Counted from the first letter of the stretch, positions 53,711 through 62,115 are shown. The stretch is 63,547 nucleotides of DNA from Oscillospiraceae bacterium (GCA_017395935.1 JAFQNL010000008.1:1-63547), one strand, 5' to 3'. Numbers and translations are program-made. Notes: generated by a model from the sequence alone, not told the origin.

Positions 53711-55069
53711 TTATAGCAGCGCCGCCAACGCATCCCGAATATTGCGCACTGGGATCAGCTGCAGACCGGTTACCTGAAGATCCTTAATTCCACGCGCTGG
53801 GACCAAGCATTTGGTAAAGCCCAGTCTGCGGATCTCAGACAGACGCTGGCCCAGCGAATTTACACTTCGAATCTCCCCAGTCAGACCGACCTCCCCTACC
53901 GCGGCTAAATCATCCGGAACTGCTTTATCCCGGAAACTGGAGGCTAGAGCCAATACCGCAGCCAGATCAGCAGCCGGTTCGTTCAGATTCAGACCGCCTA
54001 CTACGTTGATATAGGCGTCACATCCACCAATCCGTAGACCGCCTCTCTTTTCTAAAACTGCCAACAAAAGCATGGCTCGATTGTACTCCACGCCATTGCT
54101 GGTCCTCCGAGGAACAGAAAAGCTGCTGGGCGCTACCAGCGCCTGTACTTCGGCAAGAACGGGGCGGACACCCTCCATGACGCAAGTGACACAGGTTCCC
54201 GGAGTTTCAGAGGGACGGCCGGACAGGAGCATCTCAGAAGGATTGGGTACCTCTCGCAGACCTGCGTCGAGCATTTCAAAAACGCCAATTTCATCTGTGG
54301 CGCCGAAGCGATTTTTGGTTGCTCGAAGGATCCGATAGGCCAGATTTTGCTCACCTTCAAAGGACAGCACGCAGTCCACAATGTGCTCAAGTACTTTCGG
54401 ACCTGCAATGGAGCCTTCCTTATTGATGTGGCCAATGACAAATACGGTGACTCCGCGTCCTTTGGCCAGCTCCATTAGTGACATTGCGCAGGCCTTCACC
54501 TGTCCAACGCTTCCGGGCAGTGAATCAGAGCCATCCTGAAACATGGTCTGGATGGAGTCTACGATCAAAATATCCGGCTCAACTTCCTCAACACTTTCCA
54601 GCATTCGGTTTAGGTTAGTTTCTGCCAACAGATACATCCCCTCACCTGCCACACCGAGACGCTGTGCGCGAAGCTTGATCTGTCGACTGGATTCCTCGCC
54701 GGAGACGTAGAGAACCCTGTTTGTGTGGGAGAGCGTATCGGAGATTTGGAGCATAAGCGTGGATTTACCAATACCGGGACTACCACCGACAAGAACCAGA
54801 CTGCCTCTTACTGCGCCCCCGCCAAGCACCCGATCCAACTCATCCATGCCGGTCTGAAAGCGGATTTCCTCAGCAGTTTCAATCTGAGACAGTGGGAGAG
54901 CTTTGGAAAGCGGGCGTCCGGATGAGGCAGCAGCGACAGGAGACTTGGACTTGCTGGCTGCCGGCTGTTCCGTTACTGTATTCCAACTCCCGCAGGCAGG
55001 ACATCTCCCCTGCCACTTTGGAAACTCGTTTCCGCAGCTGGTGCAGTAAAAGGTTGTTTTTGCTTTCAT
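53711..55069 (-). CDS. radA: DNA repair protein RadA/Sms
   Basis: A 452-residue RecA-like helicase for recombinational repair and branch migration. The N-terminal C4 zinc finger is CTSCG...CPACG. Walker A is GGSPGIGKST, KNRFGATDE is the RadA-specific motif, and the C-terminal Lon-like domain has lost its serine. AAGGAG precedes ATG 55069. cwlD lies 31 nt upstream in the same direction. Confidence 0.96.
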   Translation of the reverse strand: MKAKTTFYCTSCGNEFPKWQGRCPACGSWNTVTEQPAASKSKSPVAAASSGRPLSKALPLSQIETAEEIRFQTGMDELDRVLGGGAVRGSLVLVGGSPGIGKSTLMLQISDTLSHTNRVLYVSGEESSRQIKLRAQRLGVAGEGMYLLAETNLNRMLESVEEVEPDILIVDSIQTMFQDGSDSLPGSVGQVKACAMSLMELAKGRGVTVFVIGHINKEGSIAGPKVLEHIVDCVLSFEGEQNLAYRILRATKNRFGATDEIGVFEMLDAGLREVPNPSEMLLSGRPSETPGTCVTCVMEGVRPVLAEVQALVAPSSFSVPRRTSNGVEYNRAMLLLAVLEKRGGLRIGGCDAYINVVGGLNLNEPAADLAAVLALASSFRDKAVPDDLAAVGEVGLTGEIRSVNSLGQRLSEIRRLGFTKCLVPARGIKDLQVTGLQLIPVRNIRDALAALL

Positions 55070-55100
55070 AATGAACTCCTTAGTGGCGAAGTGTTAGAGC

Positions 55101-55808
55101 TTAGTACCATTTGGATAGATATGAACCTATAAGGACCACGGCCAAGCGGGTCTGATAATCGTCTGTTTGCAGCAGCCGATCTTCTTCCGGATTGGAGAGA
55201 AAGCCGCATTCGACCAGAATGGCGGGGCAAGAAGTATTGCTCATGAGATAGAGATCATCCGGCACCTCTTTGGGAAGCCGGCGGTTATCCGAATCCAGAC
55301 AGCGGCGCAGAAGATCCTGAGTCAGACAGCCCCAGAGATAGCTCTCCTGTTCCGGGCGAAAGAATACTTGAGCACCGGAATACTCAGGCTGATCAAAGAA
55401 GTTCTGGTGGATGCTGAGCAGAAGTGCGTTGTCTGTTTCGTTAATCAGACTGGCACGCTGATCCAGATCACTGCGCTTCTTCTCTCTCAGCGTCTGAGCT
55501 TCCGCAAGGGCCAGTGACCGGTCCTCCTCCCGTAGAAGCTGAATCGGAATGCCATAGAGACCGGCCAGATCTTTGCACTTTAGTGAAATAGCCAGATTGA
55601 TTCCGCTTTCAGCAACGCCGGAAACAGAAACCGCGCCTCCATCCTCACCTCCGTGCCCGGGATCAACAATTAGTAGATAGTCCTGCCGACAGGCAGGGGC
55701 AAATACTGGCAGTGTGGATGGGAAAAGACCCATAAGGTTGGCGACTATGGCGATCAGGAACAGGATCATTAATCCGAGAATAGCCGGACGCTGCCGAACG
55801 AGAGTCAT
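55101..55808 (-). CDS. cwlD: N-acetylmuramoyl-L-alanine amidase CwlD
   Basis: A 235-residue amidase_3 zinc enzyme. A hydrophobic anchor lies at residues 11-30; VDPGHGGEDGG and SIHQN carry zinc histidines, and ILVECGFLSNPEE the catalytic glutamate. CwlD helps make muramic-delta-lactam in the spore cortex, needed for germination. AAAGGGGAG precedes ATG 55808. It is divergent from cotJ across a 209-bp gap. Confidence 0.92.
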   Translation of the reverse strand: MTLVRQRPAILGLMILFLIAIVANLMGLFPSTLPVFAPACRQDYLLIVDPGHGGEDGGAVSVSGVAESGINLAISLKCKDLAGLYGIPIQLLREEDRSLALAEAQTLREKKRSDLDQRASLINETDNALLLSIHQNFFDQPEYSGAQVFFRPEQESYLWGCLTQDLLRRCLDSDNRRLPKEVPDDLYLMSNTSCPAILVECGFLSNPEEDRLLQTDDYQTRLAVVLIGSYLSKWY

Positions 55809-55862
55809 TGCTCATCTCCCCTTTCAGAGAAGGATATGAGTTGGCGCTCCAAAACAGTCCGG

Positions 55863-55888
55863 ATAGAATCTACTATTCACTATACCAT
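55863..55888 (+). promoter_or_regulatory. Sigma-E-like promoter of cotJ operon
   Basis: ATA (55863-55865), exactly 16 nt, ATACCAT (55882-55888). This fits the mother-cell sigma-E pattern ATA-N16-18-ATACANT. It lies about 130 nt before cotJAB. The recombinase promoter at 60506-60479 has the same spacing and -10. Confidence 0.55.
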
Positions 55889-55978
55889 GAAGAGGGCGAT
55901 TTTGTCCAACCCGGAAGGAAAAGTCGAAGTCCTATTTGTCGGACTGTGGCAAGAACGGGCGAAACGGAATAGTATGAA

Positions 55979-56002
55979 CTGAGAACGCTGAAGTGTTCTC
56001 AG
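55979..56002 (+). repeat. Stem-loop before cotJAB ribosome binding site
   Basis: CTGAGAAC (55979-55986) pairs with GTTCTCAG (55995-56002) over eight bases. AAGGAG follows at once (56003-56008). It may protect or shape the mRNA start. Confidence 0.6.
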
Positions 56003-56017
56003 AAGGAGTGAAGTAAT

Positions 56018-56482
56018 ATGAATTCTGATTGCGAGCGTAAGAAATGTTTTCCGGAGCCCTCGGTGGAGGTGGCTGTAGTGAACGCGGAAAAGAGACGGCA
56101 GTTGGCAGTGCCTATTGTTGAAGCTCAAAAGGACGCTGAGCCGGTCTATGGTAAGCAAGAGGCGCTGGCTCAGGGAACTCTCTTTCCCGAGCTGGATCTT
56201 CCTTTTCATCTGATGGTCAAGGGAGTACCTGTTCCCTCCTCTCCCCTTTCCGATCTGCAGGCTTTGAGCTTTGTAGTAGCAGAGCTGGGGCTTTATCTGG
56301 ACACGCATCCGGATGACAAAGAGGCGTTTCGGATGTTTCAGTCCTATGTAAAGCTGGAAAAACAGGCCAGAGCCCGTTTTGAGGAAGATAAGTATCCTCT
56401 GGAGCAGTGCAGCGCGGCCCGGGACGACAGCTATACCTGGCTGAAGGATCCGTGGCCCTGGAATCTGCAGAAGGAGGTATAA
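56018..56482 (+). CDS. cotJAB: Fused spore coat proteins CotJA-CotJB
   Basis: A 154-residue protein joining two normally separate coat proteins. Residues about 30-62 (YGKQEALAQGTLFPELDLPF) are the CotJA signature. Residues about 78-154 are CotJB (LQALSFVVAELGLYLDTHPDD...TWLKDPWPWN). In Bacillus the cotJABC operon is sigma-E controlled and its products enter the inner coat together. AAGGAG lies 9 nt before ATG 56018. cotJC follows after 3 nt. Confidence 0.88.
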   Translation: MNSDCERKKCFPEPSVEVAVVNAEKRRQLAVPIVEAQKDAEPVYGKQEALAQGTLFPELDLPFHLMVKGVPVPSSPLSDLQALSFVVAELGLYLDTHPDDKEAFRMFQSYVKLEKQARARFEEDKYPLEQCSAARDDSYTWLKDPWPWNLQKEV

Positions 56483-56485
56483 GCC

Positions 56486-56689
56486 ATGTTTATCTATGAA
56501 AAGAAGCTTCAGTACCCGGTGAAGATTCAGAGACCCAATCCCAAACTGGCCTCTATCATTATCAGCCAGTACGGTGGACCGGACGGAGAACTGGCTGCCT
56601 CTCTGCGCTATCTGAGCCAGAGATACGCAATGCCTTACCCTGAGCTGAAGGGTTTGCTGACTGATATTGGTACAGTGGAGTTAAAATGA
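56486..56689 (+). pseudogene. cotJC: cotJC 5' segment, interrupted
   Basis: Codons 1-63 are a normal start of CotJC, the manganese-catalase-like coat protein (YEKKLQYPVKIQ, QYGGPDGELAASLRYLSQRY with a Glu ligand, LLTDIGT). After GGTACAG (56669-56675) the frame runs into foreign sequence: V-E-L-K, then TGA at 56687. The matching continuation E-E-L-G-H-L-E-M lies at 63191. The gene is therefore split by DNA insertion, not decayed. GAAGGAGGTATAAGCC precedes ATG 56486. Confidence 0.92.
56669..56675 (+). other. Left attachment core (attL)
   Basis: GGTACAG at the left cotJC break point; codons GGT-ACA encode Gly62-Thr63. Outside it is cotJC, inside it is element DNA. Confidence 0.8.
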
Positions 56690-56789
56690 TACCCGGCACA
56701 GGACAGGGTTCCTGTTTTATGCTGCTGCCGGCAGGATAAGCATCGATAAAATTCTAATTTTATCATATCAGGTGAGCGGATGTTTGGCA

Positions 56790-56829
56790 AATAAAGAAAA
56801 GACAGACAGCGCTTCGAACGCTGTCTGTC
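56790..56829 (-). terminator. Terminator of alpha-glucosidase gene
   Basis: An 11-bp perfect stem, GACAGACAGCG with CGCTGTCTGTC, over seven bases (56801-56829). On the minus strand TTTTCTTTATTT follows. Confidence 0.9.
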
Positions 56830-56846
56830 CCGGGTTGATAGGAAGT

Positions 56847-58466
56847 TTACTTTTTCTGGAGCATCATCCATGCCTCGTAGGGGCGCAGAGTGTCCTTGAG
56901 CGGGTAGTCATAGTTGCAGATGAGCACTTCACCATTCGTGGGCAGAGCCAGCTTCAACTCCTGATCAGTGAAGTTACAGGTCACCAGCAGGCGCTCAGAC
57001 TCGGTCTCACGAATATAGCAGAAATGGTTGGGATCGTCTGCCTTGTAGAGGGTGAAGTTGCCGGTTCGGAAGACTTCGTGCTCTTTGCGCAGAGCGACCA
57101 GCTTTTTGTAGTAGTAGAAGATGGAGTTGGGATCTTCCAGAGCGGCCTTGACGTTAATCTGCTTATAGTTCGGATTAACAGTAAGCCAGGGGGCACCGGT
57201 AGTGAAACCGGCATTGGGAGCATCCGACCACTGCATAGGAGTGCGTGCATTGTCGCGGCCCTTAGCGTGGATGGAGGCCATGATTTCGTCAAGAGGATAT
57301 CCCTTGCTCAGACGATCCTCATACATGTTCAGAATCTCTACATCTACATAGCCCTGAATAGGCAGGCGAATATTAGTCATGCCGATTTCTTCGCCTTGAT
57401 AGATATAGGGGGTTCCTTCCATACCGTGGAGCAGAGTACCCAGCATCTTGGCGGACTCCACACGGTATTCCTTATCGTTGCCCCAACGGGATACGATACG
57501 GGGCAGATCGTGATTGTTCAGAAAGAGGCTGTTCCAGCCAACGCCGTGAAGTCCCTGCTGCCAATGCTCAAATACCTTCTTCAGCTTTACCAGCGAGAGG
57601 TCTGCCAGATCCCATTTATCGCCGCCCGGCTGCTGATCCAGCTGCATGTGCTGGAACTGGAAGACCATACTCAACTCACTGCAGTCAGGAGCACTGTAAA
57701 GCTTGGCGCGCTCGACATTTGCGCCCCAAGCCTCACCGACAGTGACCAGGCCTTCTTCGCAGAATGCCTCCTGGGACAGTTCACGCAAAAACTCATGAAG
57801 TCTGGGTCCGTTAGAGGTAATGTAATGGTCGGGCTCTTTTGCAATCTGATCAATCACGTCCAGACGGAAGCCGCCGATTCCCTTCTTTACCCAGAAGCGG
57901 ATCATATCATACAGCTCACGGCGGAGCTGAGGATTCTCCCAGTTCAGGTCAGGCTGTTCAATGGCAAACTGATGGAAGTAATACTGGCCCAAATGAGGAA
58001 CCCAGGTCCATGCAGAGCCGCCGAAGGTGGCTTTCATATCGTTGGGCAGTTCATCAGGGGTACCGTCCCGCCAGACAAAGTAGTCGTGATAGGGATTATC
58101 TCGACTCTTAAGCGCCTCTTTGAACCAGATATGCTGGTCAGAGCAGTGGTTAAGGACGAGATCCATAATAATGGTGATATTCCGCTTGTCGGCCTCGCGG
58201 ATCAGTTCCTCCATATCCTCCATGGTACCAAAAACGGGATAGATTGCCTGATAGTCAGAAATATCATAACCATTGTCCCGCTGGGGAGATTGGCAGACGG
58301 GAGAAAGCCAGATACCATCAATTCCCAGCTCCTCCAGATAGTCCAAATGACTGATGATACCCTTCAGGTCACCGATGCCATCACCGTCAGTATCTTGAAA
58401 GCTTTTGGGATAGATCTGATAGAAAACAGCTGATTCCCACCAGCCGCGTTTTGTCTTGTCTAACAT
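56847..58466 (-). CDS. Alpha-glucosidase (GH13, oligo-1,6-glucosidase type)
   Basis: A 539-residue cytoplasmic glycoside hydrolase. The (beta/alpha)8 barrel carries the nucleophile Asp203 (GGFRLDVID), acid Glu245 (VGEAWG) and Asp320 (LNNHDLPR). YQIYPKSFQDTDGDGIGDL and QGEEIGMTN are typical of the oligo-1,6-glucosidase/alpha-glucosidase group. ATG 58466 is chosen since AAGGAGAG fits; a longer frame starts before it. An operator-like palindrome overlaps its promoter. It is cargo of the cotJC element and probably used in sugar breakdown. Confidence 0.92.
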   Translation of the reverse strand: MLDKTKRGWWESAVFYQIYPKSFQDTDGDGIGDLKGIISHLDYLEELGIDGIWLSPVCQSPQRDNGYDISDYQAIYPVFGTMEDMEELIREADKRNITIIMDLVLNHCSDQHIWFKEALKSRDNPYHDYFVWRDGTPDELPNDMKATFGGSAWTWVPHLGQYYFHQFAIEQPDLNWENPQLRRELYDMIRFWVKKGIGGFRLDVIDQIAKEPDHYITSNGPRLHEFLRELSQEAFCEEGLVTVGEAWGANVERAKLYSAPDCSELSMVFQFQHMQLDQQPGGDKWDLADLSLVKLKKVFEHWQQGLHGVGWNSLFLNNHDLPRIVSRWGNDKEYRVESAKMLGTLLHGMEGTPYIYQGEEIGMTNIRLPIQGYVDVEILNMYEDRLSKGYPLDEIMASIHAKGRDNARTPMQWSDAPNAGFTTGAPWLTVNPNYKQINVKAALEDPNSIFYYYKKLVALRKEHEVFRTGNFTLYKADDPNHFCYIRETESERLLVTCNFTDQELKLALPTNGEVLICNYDYPLKDTLRPYEAWMMLQKK

Positions 58467-58496
58467 GGTCCATCTCTCCTTGCTGATCATTTTCGA

Positions 58497-58526
58497 AGTA
58501 TAACAAATTCCGGAAACGATTCCGGA
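58497..58526 (-). promoter_or_regulatory. LacI/CcpA-like operator over alpha-glucosidase promoter
   Basis: TCCGGAA-ACGA-TTCCGGA (58509-58526) is a palindrome with a central CG, like LacI-family and cre sites. On the minus strand a TATACT -10 box (58502-58497) lies 6 nt downstream of it. The -35 box is poor. Repression lifted by sugar is likely. Confidence 0.65.
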
Positions 58527-58609
58527 GTGTTGTGAGACTACTTTAGCACATTATTGACCGCTTGTCTCTATCTATTTCAGACAAATTTGAAAATTTTTTC
58601 TGAACAGAA

Positions 58610-58646
58610 GAGTAATGCAGTGAGGAGTTCTGCTATAGCATTACTC
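58610..58646 (-). terminator. Possible terminator of recombinase operon
   Basis: GAGTAATGC (58610-58618) pairs with GCATTACTC (58638-58646). On the minus strand TTCTGTTC follows, so the T run is weak. It lies in the 242-bp gap between the recombinase and alpha-glucosidase genes. Confidence 0.45.
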
Positions 58647-58708
58647 GTCGTGCCGCATCCTATGATTTCTTCTATAAAGCAGAGTAAGGATTTTCCTCCG
58701 GACAGAGA

Positions 58709-60268
58709 TCAGCGAGCTCTTTTTATCTGGAAGTTCACTTCGTAACGGGCGCCGGCGAGGCTTACAGATATGTTGCCCTCTTTCTGAAGAGTGATCCGAT
58801 CGACCATGATCCGGCAAACCGGGTCAGGAAGGGCATCTTCTCTTAAAATGCTATTCAGTTGCTGTTGCAAGACGTCAGTCAGCTCCTGCTGCGTACCGGA
58901 GAACTGGTCAGCTGAGGCGGAAAGCTCTTGATCAATGGCTGACATTTCTTCCAGACAGTCTGCCTGAAGAAGATCCAGCTCTTCACGGGTGATCTCTCCT
59001 TGTAAGTAGGCGTTCAGGGCAATGGCACGACGATTCTGAAGGACAGCTTTTTGAGACAGCAGTTTTGTTCTTCTCTCCCCTGCCTTGAACTGTTCCTGAA
59101 GGATTGCGTGAACTGCTGCACGGGCGGTTGTAAGAATGACATCCTCTCTGCAGAGATCTGCACGCTCCAGAGCGATTTGAATGAGTCGTTTTCCATCCTC
59201 ATCACGAAGCATATAGCCGATATCACATCCTTGCAATATGCCGTTTTTCTCATATCTTATTGCTCCTTGAGAGCAGGCTGTTGCGCAGCGCCATTTTTTG
59301 ACCATGGTTCCGTTTCTGTTCTTCTTGCTTCTGAGCACACAGGAACTGCCGCAGCTGCCGCAGAATATCCTGCCTGAAAGAGGATAGCTAACGCTGGGAC
59401 CGGAAGCGGCAGAAGATCTGCGGCTTCTTCGGCTGAGTTCCAGCTGTGTAGCCAGCCAGAGTGTACGGTCAATAATGGCTTCGTGATGGTTTGGCAGGTA
59501 GATCTGCTTTTCGGGATCATGGTTGTACTTTTTTTGATGGGTGAGATAGTCTGGCGTCCATGTCTTTCCCTGGATCAGATCTCCAACATATTTTTCGTTT
59601 TTTAAAATCTTAATGATATGGGAAGGCTTCCACGATGTCTTACCAGTGGAAGCTGCAATCCCGGATTTTTCCAGCTCTCTGGCAATGACGGAGGCGCTCT
59701 TCTTCTCCAGTGTGTATTTTTCAAAGATTTGCTTTACTATAGCGGCACCTATGGGCTCAACAGATAATACACCGGCTTTGACCTGATAACCCAGGAGGGA
59801 TCGTCCGAAGACAACACCCCGCTCCATTTGCCGGAGCTGTCCCCAGCGAACCCGCAAAGAGGTCTTGCGACTTTCTTCCTGGGCGATGGAGGCCATTATG
59901 GACAGGCGTAATTCAGCATCCGGTTCTCTTGTGTCGATGCCATCAGTGAGAAAAATTACCCCTACGCCCAACCGGGCCAGCTCCCGGGTAAATACGATGG
60001 TGTCCAGCAGGTTTCGTGAAAAACGGCTGACCTCCTTTGAGAGAATCAATTGAAATTTACCATCTCTTGCGTCTTGGATCATATGGTTAAATTGTTCTCG
60101 GTGCCTGGTGGAAGTGCCTGTGATTCCTTCGTCTGCATAGATCTGATAGAGGATCCAGTCAGGATGATTCAGAATATAGGAGGAAAAATAGCGTTTTTGA
60201 GCGGAAAAAGAGTTGGCCTGATCAGCGTGGTCGGTGGAGACTCTGCAATATCCGGCTACCGGGATCAT
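58709..60268 (-). CDS. Large serine recombinase (SpoIVCA-like)
   Basis: A 519-residue site-specific recombinase. The catalytic domain is at residues 1-150, with nucleophile Ser11 in YCRVSTDH, the Arg in SRFSRN, and SIMASIAQEES. The 'recombinase' DNA-binding domain covers about 155-290. A zinc ribbon follows (C303-G-S-C306 and C328...C332), then a coiled-coil region (about 375-460), as in integrases that move phages and skin elements. It starts inside the stop of the 63-residue gene (ATGA overlap). It should recombine the two GGTACAG sites. Confidence 0.95.
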   Translation of the reverse strand: MIPVAGYCRVSTDHADQANSFSAQKRYFSSYILNHPDWILYQIYADEGITGTSTRHREQFNHMIQDARDGKFQLILSKEVSRFSRNLLDTIVFTRELARLGVGVIFLTDGIDTREPDAELRLSIMASIAQEESRKTSLRVRWGQLRQMERGVVFGRSLLGYQVKAGVLSVEPIGAAIVKQIFEKYTLEKKSASVIARELEKSGIAASTGKTSWKPSHIIKILKNEKYVGDLIQGKTWTPDYLTHQKKYNHDPEKQIYLPNHHEAIIDRTLWLATQLELSRRSRRSSAASGPSVSYPLSGRIFCGSCGSSCVLRSKKNRNGTMVKKWRCATACSQGAIRYEKNGILQGCDIGYMLRDEDGKRLIQIALERADLCREDVILTTARAAVHAILQEQFKAGERRTKLLSQKAVLQNRRAIALNAYLQGEITREELDLLQADCLEEMSAIDQELSASADQFSGTQQELTDVLQQQLNSILREDALPDPVCRIMVDRITLQKEGNISVSLAGARYEVNFQIKRAR

Positions 60269-60456
60269 GATAATTGATTTCCTTCCTCTTGGACGAGATA
60301 TTCAAGAGCATCGGTCAGCTGACTGTCGGTAAGCGCTCCTCTGTCCTTCAGAGCAATCAATAAAGCCTTGCATAGGTTGTTCTTCAAAGCGCTTTTCTGG
60401 CTGTCGCTGAGCGGAGGGATTTTTCCGACCAAAGAAAAAACTGTCCGTTTTGGCAT
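60265..60456 (-). CDS. 63-residue protein, candidate recombination directionality factor
   Basis: A small protein: basic start MPKRTVFSLVGKIPPL, then a helical region (SDSQKSALKNNLCKALLIAL and LTDSQLTDALEYLVQEE). ATG 60456 is chosen, 7 nt after AAGGAAGTG. Its stop overlaps the recombinase start, so the two are made together from one sigma-E-like promoter. Small proteins paired with serine recombinases often switch them to excision. I see no motif that proves this; a regulator is the other possibility. Confidence 0.55.
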   Translation of the reverse strand: MPKRTVFSLVGKIPPLSDSQKSALKNNLCKALLIALKDRGALTDSQLTDALEYLVQEEGNQLS

Positions 60457-60478
60457 ATCCATCACTTCCTTGTGGGCA

Positions 60479-60506
60479 ATGGTATGCGCTTGCGGACAGT
60501 TTATGA
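60479..60506 (-). promoter_or_regulatory. Sigma-E-like promoter of recombinase operon
   Basis: Minus strand: TCATAAA (60506-60500), with its ATA exactly 16 nt before ATACCAT (60485-60479). It fills the 50-bp gap between the yaaA stop and the start of the small gene. It fits mother-cell sigma-E and has the same -10 and spacing as the cotJ promoter. Confidence 0.6.
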
Positions 60507-61268
60507 TCAGATGATTGATTCGGCAGGACTGCGCAGGAACACGAATGTACTTTGCTCAGAGTGTGCGGGAGAAAAGGAAAAGCCAAGCCGGTTAAAGTTT
60601 TGGATCGCTTCGGGCTCGGTACAATGGGTTTCTGCAAGATAGCGGACCATCTCTCCTCGTGCCATTTTGCACATGGTGCCCTTTTCAACGACCTTGCCGT
60701 TTTTTTCTTCACCAAATACGCAGGTTATGAAGCGCACATTCTCGGGAAGAAATCTGGAAATACAGATACTGTATTCTTTGGATGCCAGATTCAGAATACA
60801 GTTTGTTTCGGCAGTGAGGGCTTTGGCAAGGGTATCACTCCAGTAGGCGTACAGATCTTTGCCCTCTCCAACCCTGAGTTTTGCCTGCATTTCTAGCCGG
60901 TATGGCGTCACTCCATCAAATGGCTTCAATATGCCATAGAAACCGGACAGAATTCGAAGATGTTCCTGAATATAGTGGTATTCTTCTCTAGAAAACACAT
61001 TGGGAGCCATGTGCTGATACTGTATACCCTCATAGGCAAGCACTGCAGGTGTCAGGCGGTTGTGTAAGTCCATATTTTCCAGCCTCTGGATATTGAGCTG
61101 AGCGATCTGGTCATTACACTTCCAGAGTTTTTTCAACTCCTCGCCGGACATGGATCTCAAAATCCTGACAAGCTGCTCAGTCCTTGGAAGAAATACGGGC
61201 AGATCCTGATAGGGCAAGCTGTCAGTATCCACTTTCATTTTCTTTGCGGGAGAAATAATGATCCTCAT
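60507..61268 (-). CDS. yaaA: Peroxide stress protein YaaA
   Basis: A 253-residue DUF328/UPF0246 protein. It begins MRIIISPAKKM, the family signature, and has the central LSGFYGILKPFDGVTPYRLEM. YaaA lowers free iron and limits oxidative DNA damage under peroxide. It overlaps the rhodanese gene stop by 4 nt, as the last member of a five-gene operon. It ends right where the recombinase promoter begins. Confidence 0.93.
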   Translation of the reverse strand: MRIIISPAKKMKVDTDSLPYQDLPVFLPRTEQLVRILRSMSGEELKKLWKCNDQIAQLNIQRLENMDLHNRLTPAVLAYEGIQYQHMAPNVFSREEYHYIQEHLRILSGFYGILKPFDGVTPYRLEMQAKLRVGEGKDLYAYWSDTLAKALTAETNCILNLASKEYSICISRFLPENVRFITCVFGEEKNGKVVEKGTMCKMARGEMVRYLAETHCTEPEAIQNFNRLGFSFSPAHSEQSTFVFLRSPAESII

Positions 61269-61648
61269 TCTTCTACCTCGTAGGGCCAGGTACTGATGCC
61301 GCCAAACTCATAGATATTGGTGTAACCCAGCTCGGCAAGGGCGCTGGAAGCGGTTTTGCTGCGGTTTCCGCTGCGGCAGTACACCAATACAACCGAGTCA
61401 TAGGACGGAATCACGGAAGCGGCTGTCTCCTGAGAAATTGTCCCGACAGGAAGCAGAACCGCATCAGGAATATGAGCGGCATCGAATTCGTCCTGCTCCC
61501 GGACATCCAGAATGACTACTTCCTGAGTGTCCATCATGGTCTTTGCCTCTTCCTGTGAAATCTGCTGATAGGTGTTCTCCACTTCTGTACCTCCACAACC
61601 GGTCAGTGCCAACAGCATAACTAAAATCAACGAAATCATATGTTTCAT
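61265..61648 (-). CDS. Rhodanese-like lipoprotein
   Basis: A 127-residue exported protein. The signal peptide ends in the lipobox LTGC (Cys18), so it is anchored to the membrane outside the cell. The rhodanese domain covers about 30-125, with active-site loop CRSGNRS, typical of single-domain sulfurtransferases. It could handle persulfides outside the cell. It overlaps the peroxidase gene by 4 nt. CAGGGAG lies before ATG 61648. Confidence 0.9.
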   Translation of the reverse strand: MKHMISLILVMLLALTGCGGTEVENTYQQISQEEAKTMMDTQEVVILDVREQDEFDAAHIPDAVLLPVGTISQETAASVIPSYDSVVLVYCRSGNRSKTASSALAELGYTNIYEFGGISTWPYEVEE

Positions 61649-62112
61649 AGATATTCTCCCTGAAGATAGCTCAGAATTTCAGCCGCATTTGTATCGGGTT
61701 TGACCTTTGGCATAATTTTTTCAATCTTGCCCTGTTCATCAATAATGAAGGTAGTGCGCACTACACCCATACTGATCTTACCGTACAGTTTCTTCTCCTG
61801 CCAGACTCCGTAGGCCTGAATGGCTTGCAGTTCCGGATCGGACAGCAGAATGAAGGGCAGATCGTGTTTCTGAGCAAATTTCTGGTGAGAGGCTACGCTG
61901 TCACGACTTACACCGATCACTACCACATCGTTTGCTTTGAAGCGCTCATAAGCGGCGGCAAAAGCACAGGCCTGCCGGGTGCAGCCGGGTGTGTTGTCCT
62001 TCGGGTAGAAATAAAGAACGACTTTTTTCCCAAGAAAAGCGGATAGGCTGACTGAGTTGCCATCCTTATCGCTCAGAGTAAAATCAGGTGCTTTCAGACC
62101 AATTTCCAGCAT
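61645..62112 (-). CDS. bcp: Thioredoxin-dependent thiol peroxidase (Bcp/PrxQ)
   Basis: A 155-residue peroxiredoxin that reduces hydroperoxides. The peroxidatic cysteine is in PGCTRQACAF (Cys45), with the resolving cysteine five residues on (Cys50), the PrxQ pattern. FYPKDNTPGCT is the family motif. AAAGGAG precedes ATG 62112. It is in an operon with other redox genes. Confidence 0.95.
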   Translation of the reverse strand: MLEIGLKAPDFTLSDKDGNSVSLSAFLGKKVVLYFYPKDNTPGCTRQACAFAAAYERFKANDVVVIGVSRDSVASHQKFAQKHDLPFILLSDPELQAIQAYGVWQEKKLYGKISMGVVRTTFIIDEQGKIEKIMPKVKPDTNAAEILSYLQGEYL

Positions 62113-62115
62113 AGT

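Noticed and set aside
56675-56689. cotJC loss by simple nonsense mutation
   Set aside because: The bases after GGTACAG are unrelated to cotJC, and the true continuation is found at 63191 behind an identical 7-bp core.
56772-58433. Plus-strand open frame of 553 codons opposite the alpha-glucosidase gene
   Set aside because: It is antisense to a gene with intact GH13 motifs, and its translation shows no domain. It results from codon bias.
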